A DNA stretch of 64,000 nt from positions 558,001-622,000 of the forward strand of contig NZ_LR733824.1 of assembly GCF_902506535.1 (NCBI RefSeq), read 5' to 3'. Below, in pieces: positions 52,561-62,694 of this stretch (position 1 is its first letter; every line of letters starts with the position of its first letter). The notes under the pieces are model-generated. The model was not told the origin of the DNA, ran no database searches, and was given only the letters and a program-made list of their open reading frames with translations. This stretch comes from Pseudomonas sp. 8Z (lineage in GTDB: Bacteria > Pseudomonadota > Gammaproteobacteria > Pseudomonadales > Pseudomonadaceae). The position numbers and the translations under genes are program-made.

Positions 52561-55236
52561 ATGAAAGGATTCGCCGATCTCAGCGACCAGGCCCGCCGCC
52601 TCTGGGCCAAGAGTGGTGAAGGCTACGGCCATGGTGTGCTGGCGCATTTGCTGGACGTGGCTGCGGTGGCCGAGCGGATGCTGGCTCATGAGCCTCCGAG
52701 CACACTGGATTGGGCCGCTCAGGCGTTGGGCCTGGGGCGTGAGCATGTTGCGCGTTGGGTTGCCTGCCTGGTAGGCCTGCATGACTTCGGCAAGGCCATC
52801 CCCGGCTTTCAGGACAAGTGGTTCGAAGGGCGACAGGCCGGTGAGGCGCTTGGGCTGGCCTTTCCCGACCGTGCCCTGGGTGTTACCGACCATGCTTGCG
52901 CCAGTGCAGCGTTGCTCTGGGAGCACTTGCCTGGCCAGGGTATCGGCCATCTGTTGTGGATTCGCCATGTGTTGCAGGCCATCAGCGCCCACCATGGCTA
53001 CAACTTCAACCAAAGCGAATTCAATCGGGCCAAACCGGCGTTCGAGCCACCGGCCTGGAGCGAGGCGCGTCGGCAGATATTCGCGGCTTACTGGGGCGTA
53101 TTGGCGCCACAGGGCACTCCGCAGACCGAGGCCTTGTCGCAGCCAGCGGTGCAATGGCTGGCAGGCTTGACCAGCGTGGCTGACTGGATTGGCTCCAACC
53201 CCGAATGGTTTCCCTTGGGCGAGCGCCACGCGCTGCTGGCCGAGCATCATGTTGATGCCTGCTTACGCGCGGATCAGGCATTGCAGCAGATCGGTTGGCG
53301 AGTCTTTCAGCCTTTGTTGAAAGACTCGTCCACAGCGGATCATCTGATCGCACAGATCGTCCAGCGCCCGAAGCTGACGGCGCGACCTTTGCAGCGCGAG
53401 GCTGATCGCTTGCTCGGTGGTGTACAAGGCCCGGCACTGCTGCTGGTCGAGGCGCCGATGGGTGAGGGCAAGACCGAGCTGGCCTTTCTCGCTCACCTGC
53501 GGCTGCAGGCGGCCAACCAACATCGTGGCCTGTATGTCGCGCTGCCGACGCAGGCCACAGGCAATGCATTGTTCAACCGTGCTTTGACCTTTCTCCATGG
53601 CTTCTCGGGCGATACGGCGCTGGACGTGCAACTGGTACATGGTGGCGCCGGGCTTAACGAACAGGTGCTGGCGCTACGGGGCATTTATGGTGCCGAGGGC
53701 GAGAGCGTGTCCTCGTCGGCCTGGTTCTCTCAGCGCCGCCGCCCGCTGCTATCGCCTTATGGCGTTGGCACTGTGGATCAGGCGCTGTTCGCCACACTCA
53801 ACGTCAAACACCATTTCGTGCGCTTGTGGGGTTTGAGCAACCGCGTGGTGGTGCTCGATGAAGTACATGCCTACGACACCTACACCAGCGGCCTGATCGA
53901 AGCCTTGCTGCGTTGGCTCAAGGCGATGGGCAGTTCGGTAGTGTTGATGAGCGCTACCTTGCCGGCGCCGCGTCGCGATGCCTTGCTACGTGCCTGGGGC
54001 GTTGCCCCGGAGAGCGCGCCCGATCTGAGCTATCCGCGTCTGTTGTTGGCCGATGATCGTGGCCTCAAGGGTGGCACCTGTGCTTCGCGGCCACTGCCGC
54101 CGATTCACCTGCAGGCCGTGGCGGAAGATGTCGACAGCCTGATCGCCAAGGCCTGTGTGCTGGTGCAGCAAGGTGGTTGCGGCGCGCTGATCGTCAATAC
54201 CGTGGATCGCGCGCAAAGCCTTTACCTAAAACTCAAGGCTGAACTGGGCGATGAGGTTTCGCTGCTGCTCTTTCATGCGCGCTTCCCGGCCAATCAGCGC
54301 AGCGAGCAGGAAAAGGCCGTGCTGGCGCGTTTTGGTGAGGGTGGCGCGCGCCCGGCCAGGGCTTTGCTGATCGCCACCCAGGTGGCCGAGCAGAGCCTGG
54401 ATATCGACTTCGACTTCATGCTTACTGACCTAGCGCCGGTGGATCTGATTCTGCAGCGCGCCGGTCGTCTGCATCGCCACCAGCGCGAGCGCCCCGAGGC
54501 ACATCGGCAGGCGACCTTGTATGTGGCGGGGCTGGCGCCCGAAGCCTTGCCCGATCTCAAGAGCACGGCCTGGGAATACGTCTATGAGCCCTACATCCTT
54601 GGGCGCACCTGGGCGTTGCTGTCGCGTGAGCAGGAATTACACCTGCCACAGGACATCGACCGGCTGGTGCAGGCGGTGTATGACTGCGAGGATTTACCGG
54701 CGGATCTGGCCGAGGCGGATCGTGCCTTTATCGAGGATGAGGCCTACGGCAGTTACTTGGGCAAACGGCAGACCGAGCGCATGATGGCCCGCAACGTCGC
54801 CATCGACCCCGAGGCCGAACCGCAGAACGCCTACACCCAGAAAAATCGCGGTTATGAAGAGGGCGAGGAAGGCTTGGGGCTGCCCAATTACACCCGCCTC
54901 GGTGACGACTCGGTAACGCTGATACCCGTGCATGAAGTGCCCGGTGGCTGGAGCCTGACACCAGGTGGCGAGGCCTTCGACCCCGATCAGCCGCTGCCCA
55001 ACGCGCTGGCCAAACAGCTCCATGCCCGCCAGCTAAAAACCTCACGCACCGCTTTGGTCAAGCATACGCAGGCGTTGGAGTCGCGGCGGTCGTTCAATGA
55101 GCATCCGTTGCTGCGTCATCTCAAGCCGCTGGTACTGATCGATGGCTGCCTGCAGATCGGGCGTTTGACGGTGCGTCTGGAGGATGAATTGGGCTTGGTC
55201 TATCAGCGCGGCGCAGCTAGTGGCTTGCCCGAATGA
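52561..55236 (+). CDS. cas3: CRISPR-associated helicase-nuclease Cas3 (type I-E)
   Basis: 891 residues from ATG 52561 with AGGAG upstream. HD nuclease domain: HGVLAHLLDVAAVAERML, LHDFGKAIPGFQDKW (His-Asp near 75), ISAHHGYNF. SF2 helicase: GEGKTELAFLAHL near 301, VVVLDEVHAYDTYTS near 432, LMSATLPAPRRDA near 463, AEQSLDIDFDFMLTDLAPVD, and ILQRAGRLHRHQR near 632. It is recruited by Cascade at target DNA, nicks and degrades it 3' to 5'. All key motifs intact. Own promoter is likely because a toxin-antitoxin unit separates it from cse1. Confidence 0.97.
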   Translation: MKGFADLSDQARRLWAKSGEGYGHGVLAHLLDVAAVAERMLAHEPPSTLDWAAQALGLGREHVARWVACLVGLHDFGKAIPGFQDKWFEGRQAGEALGLAFPDRALGVTDHACASAALLWEHLPGQGIGHLLWIRHVLQAISAHHGYNFNQSEFNRAKPAFEPPAWSEARRQIFAAYWGVLAPQGTPQTEALSQPAVQWLAGLTSVADWIGSNPEWFPLGERHALLAEHHVDACLRADQALQQIGWRVFQPLLKDSSTADHLIAQIVQRPKLTARPLQREADRLLGGVQGPALLLVEAPMGEGKTELAFLAHLRLQAANQHRGLYVALPTQATGNALFNRALTFLHGFSGDTALDVQLVHGGAGLNEQVLALRGIYGAEGESVSSSAWFSQRRRPLLSPYGVGTVDQALFATLNVKHHFVRLWGLSNRVVVLDEVHAYDTYTSGLIEALLRWLKAMGSSVVLMSATLPAPRRDALLRAWGVAPESAPDLSYPRLLLADDRGLKGGTCASRPLPPIHLQAVAEDVDSLIAKACVLVQQGGCGALIVNTVDRAQSLYLKLKAELGDEVSLLLFHARFPANQRSEQEKAVLARFGEGGARPARALLIATQVAEQSLDIDFDFMLTDLAPVDLILQRAGRLHRHQRERPEAHRQATLYVAGLAPEALPDLKSTAWEYVYEPYILGRTWALLSREQELHLPQDIDRLVQAVYDCEDLPADLAEADRAFIEDEAYGSYLGKRQTERMMARNVAIDPEAEPQNAYTQKNRGYEEGEEGLGLPNYTRLGDDSVTLIPVHEVPGGWSLTPGGEAFDPDQPLPNALAKQLHARQLKTSRTALVKHTQALESRRSFNEHPLLRHLKPLVLIDGCLQIGRLTVRLEDELGLVYQRGAASGLPE

Positions 55237-55250
55237 TGATCAGGCGTATC

Positions 55251-55270
55251 ATGTAGGCATGTTTCTACAT
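55251..55270 (+). promoter_or_regulatory. Inverted-repeat operator before the Phd/VapC pair
   Basis: ATGTAG, 8-base centre, CTACAT, lying 13 bp before the antitoxin ATG and 14 bp after the cas3 stop. Position and symmetry suggest an autoregulated operator. Confidence 0.5.
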
Positions 55271-55283
55271 TTCTAGGTGCGCC

Positions 55284-55535
55284 ATGCAAACCATCCTTAC
55301 CAGTCGCGAGTTCAATCAGGACACCAGTGGCGCCAAGCGCGCTGCTAATCGGGGGCCGGTCTTTATCACGGATCGTGGCAAGCTGGCCCATGTGCTGCTG
55401 AGCATCGAGCAATACCAGCGTCTGACCGGCGGCCCCGGCAGCATCATCGATCTGCTGGCCATGCCGACAGTCGAGGACATTGAGTTCGAGGCGCCGCGTG
55501 CGCAAGGTTTGTCGCGCCCGGCGGACTTGAGCTGA
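55284..55535 (+). CDS. Phd/YefM-family antitoxin
   Basis: 83 residues (MQTILTSREFNQDTSGAKRA). The Phd-like N-terminal fold is visible: SREFNQDTSGAKRAANRGPV, FITDRGKLAHVLLSIEQY. The C-terminus is toxin-binding and probably disordered (VEDIEFEAPRAQGLSRPADL). Stop overlaps the toxin start as TGATG. Located between cas3 and cse1. Confidence 0.86.
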   Translation: MQTILTSREFNQDTSGAKRAANRGPVFITDRGKLAHVLLSIEQYQRLTGGPGSIIDLLAMPTVEDIEFEAPRAQGLSRPADLS

Positions 55536-55960
55536 TGTTCGTCCTCGACACCAATGTCGTGTCCGAACTGCGCAAGGCCAAGAGTGGCAAGGCCGACCCG
55601 CGCCTGGCGGCCTGGGCTCAGCGTCTGGTGCCGGGGCAGTTGTTTATTTCCGCTATCACCGTGCTTGAGCTGGAAACCGGCGTTTTGCTGGTGGAAAGAC
55701 GCGACCCGCAGCAGGGCAGCCTGCTGCGCTCCTGGCTCGATGGCCACGTATTACCTGGCTTCGCCGGTCGCATCCTGCCGGTCGACGCCGCCGTGGCGCA
55801 GCGCTGCGCGCAATTGCACGTTCCCGACCCTCGGGCCGAACGCGACGCGCTGATCGCGGCCACGGCATTGGTGCATGGCATGACGGTCGCCACACGCAAC
55901 GTGGCGGACTTTCTGCCCACGGGCGTGGCACTGGTCAACCCCTGGGAGTTTGCCGGTTGA
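55535..55960 (+). CDS. vapC: VapC-type PIN-domain ribonuclease toxin
   Basis: 141 residues. PIN acidic residues are all present: Asp5 in MFVLDTNVVSELRKA, Glu45 in SAITVLELETGVLLVERR, Asp104 in RAERDALIAATAL, Asp125 in ATRNVADFLPTG. VapC-type toxins cleave tRNA or rRNA. Partnered with the Phd-like antitoxin. The unit sits inside the cas gene cluster between cas3 and cse1. Confidence 0.9.
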   Translation: MFVLDTNVVSELRKAKSGKADPRLAAWAQRLVPGQLFISAITVLELETGVLLVERRDPQQGSLLRSWLDGHVLPGFAGRILPVDAAVAQRCAQLHVPDPRAERDALIAATALVHGMTVATRNVADFLPTGVALVNPWEFAG

Positions 55961-55981
55961 ATTGATTTGACTCATGCCGTA

Positions 55982-55993
55982 GTGGCACTTTGT
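55982..55993 (+). promoter_or_regulatory. Shared cas promoter motif, copy 2 (cse1)
   Basis: GTGGCACTTTGT, 73 bp before the cse1 start; identical to 52515-52526. Downstream TTTACT and TTAGATT could be weak -35/-10 boxes. Marks an internal promoter for Cascade-cas1-cas2. Confidence 0.5.
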
Positions 55994-56066
55994 CTGCTTT
56001 ACTGCAGGCCTGTTAGATTCAGGGAGAGGGATATGGAATCGTGGCAACAGGGAATGGGGGATAGGC

Positions 56067-57608
56067 ATGAGTGAGTCTTTCAATCTGCTCGACGAGCCAT
56101 GGCTGGCGGTACGGATGCACGATGGGCAGGTGCGTGAGCTGGGCTTGTTGGCGCTCTTCGAACAGGCCGGCGAGATCAGTGCCCTGGCGGAAACCTCGCC
56201 GCCGGGCCTGATCGCTCAATACCGGCTGTTGCTGGCTATTACCCACCGCGCCATCAGCCAGGCGCAAGGGCGCTGGACGGATGCCGAGCGTGTGCGCTGG
56301 TATCAGAACGGGCTGCCGCTGGCCGCCATTCGCGACTATCTGCAGCATTGGCGCGAGCGCTTTTGGTTGTTCCATCCGCAGTACCCCTTCATGCAGGTGG
56401 CGGCACTGGCTGACGCCGACGAAACCCGCGACAAGCTCAAACCCTGGACGCAAATCTCCCTGGCCAGCGCCAACGGCAATGCGCCGGTGGTGTTCGATCA
56501 CTCCTGTGACCTGGCGCCGCGCAGCATCGCAGCCGCCGATGCGCTGCGTACCTTGCTGGGCTTTCTGCAATTCACGCCCGGCGGCCTGGTCAAGACGCTG
56601 CGCGACTCCGACAAGGCAGGCGCCTTGGCCAATACGGCAGCGGTAATGCCGGTGGGCGATTCACTGGGGCAAAGCTTGTGCCTGGCTCTGCACCCGCCGA
56701 CTCAAACAGGGCATGAAGACCTGCCCGCCTGGGAGCGCAACGCGCCGAGCATTGCCCAGTTGCGTGGCGACCCTGAGGTGGCGACTGGCCCCAATGATCG
56801 CTACACCCGGCAAAGCCGAGCAGTTTTGCTATTGGCGGACGATGAACAGCGTGTGCAGTGGATTCGCTTTGCCGCTGGTTTGGCTCTGGGCGACGACGTG
56901 CAGGCCCCCGACCCAATGGCCAGCTACCGGGCCGGCAGCAATAGCCTGGTGCGCCTGAGCTTCAGCGAAGGCCGTGCCTTGTGGCGCGACTTACCCGCGT
57001 TGTTGCCGGATGCCGAAGGCAAGACCTCGCAGCCTGCGGCGGTGCTGGAGTGGGCGGCCAATCTGCAACTTTTCCTGGGCAGCGGTGTGCAACCGTTGCT
57101 GATCGCAGGCTTGGCCAGCGATCAGGCCAAATTGCTGCGCTGGCGCTCCGAACGCATCGCACTGCCGTCCAAATTGCTGGCTTCCGCCGATCACGCCAAC
57201 GAGCTGCGCCGCTATGTGCGCGATGCCGAAGAGTTGTTTACCGCCTTGCGCAAGCTGGCCACCGGCATGCTCGCCGAAACCCTGCCCGACCCCGGCAGCA
57301 AGGACACCTGGGCTCGTGCCCGTAGCCTGATCGATGCCGGGCCAGCGGGCGCCTTGTACTTCGCCAGTGCCGAGCGCCATCTGGGCCATGCCATGGCGCT
57401 GTTGGGCAACGACGAACTGGACGAGGCCGAAGCACTCTGGCGCCAGAGCCTGCATGACGCCGCCCGTGATGCCTGGCAGGCCGTGTTGGCCGGCTTGGGC
57501 CGAGGCGCCAAAGCTCTACGTGCCGAGGCACGTCATCATTCACGTCTGCTGGGGCTGCTTGCCCCGTTGCGGGCGACTCCCACACCTGACAAGGAGGTTC
57601 GCGCATGA
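56067..57608 (+). CDS. cse1: Cascade large subunit Cse1 (Cas8e)
   Basis: 513 residues, near the E. coli length (502). Begins MSESFNLLDEPWLAVRMHDG; FNLLDEPWL is the Cse1 signature. FHPQYPFMQVAAL and HSCDLAPRSIAAADALRTLLG (key DALRTLLGF) are also typical. Cse1 recognises the PAM and recruits Cas3. Overlaps cse2 by 4 bp. Confidence 0.95.
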   Translation: MSESFNLLDEPWLAVRMHDGQVRELGLLALFEQAGEISALAETSPPGLIAQYRLLLAITHRAISQAQGRWTDAERVRWYQNGLPLAAIRDYLQHWRERFWLFHPQYPFMQVAALADADETRDKLKPWTQISLASANGNAPVVFDHSCDLAPRSIAAADALRTLLGFLQFTPGGLVKTLRDSDKAGALANTAAVMPVGDSLGQSLCLALHPPTQTGHEDLPAWERNAPSIAQLRGDPEVATGPNDRYTRQSRAVLLLADDEQRVQWIRFAAGLALGDDVQAPDPMASYRAGSNSLVRLSFSEGRALWRDLPALLPDAEGKTSQPAAVLEWAANLQLFLGSGVQPLLIAGLASDQAKLLRWRSERIALPSKLLASADHANELRRYVRDAEELFTALRKLATGMLAETLPDPGSKDTWARARSLIDAGPAGALYFASAERHLGHAMALLGNDELDEAEALWRQSLHDAARDAWQAVLAGLGRGAKALRAEARHHSRLLGLLAPLRATPTPDKEVRA

Positions 57609-58147
57609 GTGAGTTCGCGCAGAGCTTTATCGCCCATTTGCAGCGCCTGCAAGAGCGTGACCGGGGCGCCATCGCCACCTTGCGCCGCAGCCTGAGCTTC
57701 GAGCCGGGTAGCTATCCGCCGGCTTATCCCTATGTGGAGCGCTTCGTCGCGGTCGAGCGGCATGCTCAGGACGCTTCGCGCCTGGCGCTGTATCTGACGG
57801 CGGGCCTATACGCCGCTCATCCTCATCATGGTGCGCGAAGCCTGGCTGCCAGCCTTGGCGAACTGATGCGCAAGCGTGAAAGCGCCAGCATCGAGCAACG
57901 CTTCGTCGCCTTGCTCGGTGCCGATGCGGAAAACCTGGCGGTGTATCTGCGCCAGATCATCAGCCTGTTGGCCGCCGATGATCGCCCGCTGGACTACGCC
58001 GTGCTGCTGCGCGACCTGAGCGTCTGGCTCAACCCCTATATCGATGCCGAGCGCCGCGACAACGTACGCCAGCGCTGGGCGCGGGACTTCTATCGTGCGC
58101 TGGCGACGCCTGCTGCCGAATCCACCGAACAAGCTGTCAACGACTGA
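57605..58147 (+). CDS. cse2: Cascade small subunit Cse2 (Cas11e)
   Basis: 180 residues, all-helical. FIAHLQRLQERDRGAIATLR, RSLSFEPGSYPPAYPYVERF and REASIEQRFVALLGAD-like segment (SASIEQRFVALLGAD), YAVLLRDLSVWLNPYI match Cse2. Two copies form the belly of Cascade and stabilise the R-loop. 10 bp before cas7e. Confidence 0.94.
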   Translation: MSEFAQSFIAHLQRLQERDRGAIATLRRSLSFEPGSYPPAYPYVERFVAVERHAQDASRLALYLTAGLYAAHPHHGARSLAASLGELMRKRESASIEQRFVALLGADAENLAVYLRQIISLLAADDRPLDYAVLLRDLSVWLNPYIDAERRDNVRQRWARDFYRALATPAAESTEQAVND

Positions 58148-58157
58148 GAGGGACATC

Positions 58158-59300
58158 ATGAGTCTGTTTGTCGAGTTTCACCTGATCCAGAACTTCGCCC
58201 CATCCAACCTCAACCGCGATGACACCGGTGCGCCCAAGGATGCTCTGTTCGGTGGTCATCGCCGTGCGCGGGTCAGCAGCCAGTGCTTCAAGCGCGCCAT
58301 TCGCCTGGCGGCGCAGGAGCATGAGCTGGTCGCCCCGGAGTATCGCGGCGTGCGTACCAAGAAGCTCAAGGCGCTGTTGCTGGAGCGTCTGGTTGGGCGT
58401 GATCCGCTGGAAGCCGAAGGCAAGATCGAAGTTGCCCTGGCCGCTGCTGGTCTCAAGCTCAAAGACGACGGCAAGACCGAGTACCTGCTGTTTCTCGGCG
58501 AAGCCGAAATCGCGGGTTTCGCTGCGCTGATCGAACAGCACTGGGACGAACTGGCCGGAGCCCCGGCGGGTGGCGAGAAGAAAGGCAAGAAGGAAGCCAA
58601 GGCCAGCGCCCCGGCAGATGTGGTGAAAAAGGCCAAGGCCCTGCTCGACGGCGGCAAGGCCGTGGACGTGGCGCTGTTCGGGCGCATGCTCGCCGACATG
58701 CCGGAGGTCAACCAGGACGCTGCCTGCCAGGTCGCCCATGCCATCAGTACTCATCGCGTGGAGCGTGAGTTCGACTACTTCACCGCCGTCGACGACAAAG
58801 GCGGGCCGGACGAAACCGGCGCCGGCATGATCGGCCAGGTGGAGTTCAACTCCGCCACCTTGTACCGCTATGCCGTGGTCGATGCTGGCAAGCTGCTCGG
58901 CAACCTGCAGCAGGATCGCGAACTGACCCTGTCCGCCCTAGAGGCTTTCACCCAAGCCGTGGTGCGCGCCATCCCAACGGGCAAGCAGAACACCTTCGCC
59001 GCACATAACCTGCCGAGTTTCGTCGGCGTTTGTCTGCGCCACGCCGGCCCGCTGAACCTGGCCAATGCCTTCGAGAAACCCATCGCTGCCCGTCAGGATG
59101 CATCGTTGACTGGGCTGTCGGTCAGCGAGTTGGCCAAGCATGAGGGCAAGCTGGCGGCGGTCTATGCCGATGCCCGCGATCAGTGGGCGTATCTCGATCT
59201 GAGCGACGCCTGGCCTGCGCAGAAGGGCACTCAGGTGCAGAACCTGAGTGAGCTGGCGGCCTGGGTACGCACGCAGGTTGCCGCGCAACTGGAGGGTTGA
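58158..59300 (+). CDS. cas7: Cascade backbone subunit Cas7e
   Basis: 380 residues from ATG 58158 (MSLFVEFHLIQNFAPSNLNR). RVSSQCFKRAIRLAAQE, DVALFGRMLADMPEVNQDAA, AHAISTHRVEREFDYFTAVD, GMIGQVEFNSATLYRYAVVD are the Cas7e signatures. A Lys/Gly/Ala-rich insert (GGEKKGKKEAKASAPADV) near residue 140 is unusual. Six copies bind the crRNA spacer. Confidence 0.95.
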   Translation: MSLFVEFHLIQNFAPSNLNRDDTGAPKDALFGGHRRARVSSQCFKRAIRLAAQEHELVAPEYRGVRTKKLKALLLERLVGRDPLEAEGKIEVALAAAGLKLKDDGKTEYLLFLGEAEIAGFAALIEQHWDELAGAPAGGEKKGKKEAKASAPADVVKKAKALLDGGKAVDVALFGRMLADMPEVNQDAACQVAHAISTHRVEREFDYFTAVDDKGGPDETGAGMIGQVEFNSATLYRYAVVDAGKLLGNLQQDRELTLSALEAFTQAVVRAIPTGKQNTFAAHNLPSFVGVCLRHAGPLNLANAFEKPIAARQDASLTGLSVSELAKHEGKLAAVYADARDQWAYLDLSDAWPAQKGTQVQNLSELAAWVRTQVAAQLEG

Positions 59301-59302
59301 GC

Positions 59303-59965
59303 ATGGCCACCCTGTTGCTGCGTTTGCAGGGGCCGATGCAATCCTGGGGCACCACCAGCCGCTTCGATGAGCGCGATACCCAGTTGGAGCCTTCCAAATC
59401 GGGTGTGCTTGGGCTGGTCTGTGCGGCCCTGGGGCGGGATCGGCATGAGCCGGTCGAGGATTTGGCGGCCCTGCGCATGGGCGTGCGTGTCGACCATGAA
59501 GGCGCGCCCATGCGCGATTACCAGACAGCGACCGGCGTATTGATCGCCACGGGTAAGTCGGACTTGCGACGCACCGTGGTCAGCCCGCGCTATTACCTGT
59601 CGGATGCGGCCTTTCTGGTCGGTCTGGAAGGGGCGGATGAAGACCTGCTGACGCGCATTCACGCCGCCTTGCGCGCCCCGCACTGGCCGTTGGCGCTGGG
59701 ACGCAAGAGCTTCGCGCCGGGCATGCCTGTCTGGCTGCCCGATGGCTTGTCGCCCCTGCCGCTGGAGACAGCGCTGGCGCAATACCCAAGGCTAAGCAGT
59801 GCGCGCCGAGACGACTCACAGCCAACCCTGCGTTGCCTGCTGGAAGATGCTCAGGAAGGCGCCGTCCGCCTGGATCAGCCGGTCGCGCCTTTTGCCGAAC
59901 GTCGTTTCGGCCCACGTTACGTGAAATCGGGAGTGCTACATGTACCTGACCAGACTGACGCTTGA
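59303..59965 (+). CDS. cas5: Cascade subunit Cas5e
   Basis: 220 residues from ATG 59303 with GGAGGG upstream; a TTG at 59297 overlapping cas7 is less likely. LLLRLQGPMQSWGTTSRFDER, SGVLGLVCAALGRDR, RADDSQPTLRCLLE-like segment (RRDDSQPTLRCLLED), VAPFAERRFGPRYV. Caps the crRNA 5' handle. Overlaps cas6e by 26 bp. Confidence 0.95.
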   Translation: MATLLLRLQGPMQSWGTTSRFDERDTQLEPSKSGVLGLVCAALGRDRHEPVEDLAALRMGVRVDHEGAPMRDYQTATGVLIATGKSDLRRTVVSPRYYLSDAAFLVGLEGADEDLLTRIHAALRAPHWPLALGRKSFAPGMPVWLPDGLSPLPLETALAQYPRLSSARRDDSQPTLRCLLEDAQEGAVRLDQPVAPFAERRFGPRYVKSGVLHVPDQTDA

Positions 59966-60554
59966 CCCGCGCAGCGCCCAGGCGCGGCGTGACCTGGCCG
60001 ATGCCTACGAGATGCACCGTACGCTGGCCCGTGCCTTCGTGCCCGATGAGCAGAGTACTCCGGCGCGTTTTCTCTGGCGTCTGGAAGCGGGCAGTAATGC
60101 CTGGGCAAGCCCTGTGGTGCTGGTGCAATCGGCGCAGGCTGGCGACTGGTCGGCCTTGCAGGTGCTGCCCAATTACCTGCAGCGCGAGATCGAAAGCAAA
60201 CCGCTCGATCTCCAATCCTGGGTCGAGGGCGGGGTGCGCTACCGCTTTCGTCTGTTGGCCAATCCAACCGTGACGCGCCAGGGCAAACGCTATGGCCTGG
60301 TGGGCGAGCAGGAGCAACTTGCCTGGTTGAGTCGTCAGGGCGAGCGCCATGGTTTCGCGGTCGAAGCGGCCCTGGTCACGGCCAGCGATATGCTGGCAAG
60401 CCGCAAGGGTGACAGCCGCATCAGCTTGCAACGGGTGTGCTTCGAGGGGCGCTTGCAGGTGCGCGAACTGGCGGCCTTCAGTCGTGCGCTTGAACAAGGC
60501 ATCGGCCCGGGCAAGGCATTCGGCTGTGGGCTGCTCAGCGTGGGGCGCGGCTGA
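59940..60554 (+). CDS. cas6: crRNA-processing endoribonuclease Cas6e
   Basis: 204 residues. Catalytic His26 in AYEMHRTLARAF, and the glycine-rich loop EQGIGPGKAFGCGLLSVGRG at the C-terminus. Cuts the repeat hairpin to leave the 8-nt 5' handle and stays bound to the 3' stem. The next start is 25 bp after the stop. Confidence 0.95.
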   Translation: MYLTRLTLDPRSAQARRDLADAYEMHRTLARAFVPDEQSTPARFLWRLEAGSNAWASPVVLVQSAQAGDWSALQVLPNYLQREIESKPLDLQSWVEGGVRYRFRLLANPTVTRQGKRYGLVGEQEQLAWLSRQGERHGFAVEAALVTASDMLASRKGDSRISLQRVCFEGRLQVRELAAFSRALEQGIGPGKAFGCGLLSVGRG

Positions 60555-60579
60555 TTCTGGAGCAGAAATGGAGGGCTGC

Positions 60580-61401
60580 ATGAAAGCCAAGCTGCAGGTG
60601 CTTGAGCAGGACATCAATACGCATATCAAGGATGGGGTTGAGTACATCTCCATAACGGATATCGCGCGATACAAAAACGCGGATCGAATTGATGACTTGA
60701 TCCGCAACTGGTTGCGTAATCGCAATACCCTCGAGTTTCTGGGGATCTGGGAGCAACTCAATAACCCCGATTTTAAACCCGTCGAATTCGACGGGTTTAG
60801 AAAGCAGGCAGGGCTTAATAGCTTCACCCTGACCCCCAAGCAGTGGATCGAGCAGACCGGTGCTGTTGGCTTGGTTTCCAAAGCTGGGCGTTATGGTGGC
60901 ACCTTTGCCCAAAAGGATATTGCCTTCGAGTTTGCCAGTTGGATTTCGGTGGAGTTCAAGCTCTACCTGATCAAGGAGTTTCAGCGGCTCAAGGAGCAAG
61001 AGTTTCAGCAGTTGGGTTGGGATATTCGCCGCAACCTAGCCAAGGTCAACTACCTGATCCATACCGATGCCATTCGCGAGAATCTGATTCCCGAAACCTT
61101 GAGCGCACAGCAGATCAGCTTCGTTTATGCCAGTGAGGCCGACCTGTTGAACGTGGCATTGTTCGGCGTCACCGCTCGACAATGGCGTGATGCCAACCCA
61201 GGACTGAAAGGCAATCTGCGTGATCATGCCGACGTCCATCAATTGGTCTGTCTGGCCAACCTGGAATCGATGAACGCGCACTTCATCAGTGAAGGGCTGC
61301 CCCAGTCCGAGCGCCTGCTGAAATTGAACGAGCTGGCTATTCGGCAAATGCGCGTATTGGTCGAAGCTACTCGGCAGCCATTGCTCGATGAAGGCGTCTG
61401 A
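60580..61401 (+). CDS. KilA-N domain protein embedded in the cas operon
   Basis: 273 residues from ATG 60580, with GGAGG 6 nt upstream; an ATG at 60568 is the alternative. The N-terminal 130 residues are KilA-N-like: YISITDIARYKNADRIDDLI, RNTLEFLGIWEQLNNPDF, then KAGRYGGTFAQKDIAFEFAS and WISVEFKLYLIKEFQRLKEQ. The C-terminal half is helical (ASEADLLNVALFGVTARQWR, LVCLANLESMNAHFISEGLP). KilA-N domains occur in phage and large-virus DNA-binding proteins. It begins 25 bp after cas6e and ends 2 bp before cas1e, so it is inside the same transcript. It is not a standard type I-E gene. Role unknown. Confidence 0.88.
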   Translation: MKAKLQVLEQDINTHIKDGVEYISITDIARYKNADRIDDLIRNWLRNRNTLEFLGIWEQLNNPDFKPVEFDGFRKQAGLNSFTLTPKQWIEQTGAVGLVSKAGRYGGTFAQKDIAFEFASWISVEFKLYLIKEFQRLKEQEFQQLGWDIRRNLAKVNYLIHTDAIRENLIPETLSAQQISFVYASEADLLNVALFGVTARQWRDANPGLKGNLRDHADVHQLVCLANLESMNAHFISEGLPQSERLLKLNELAIRQMRVLVEATRQPLLDEGV

Positions 61402-61403
61402 AC

Positions 61404-62694
<1,291 letters not shown>

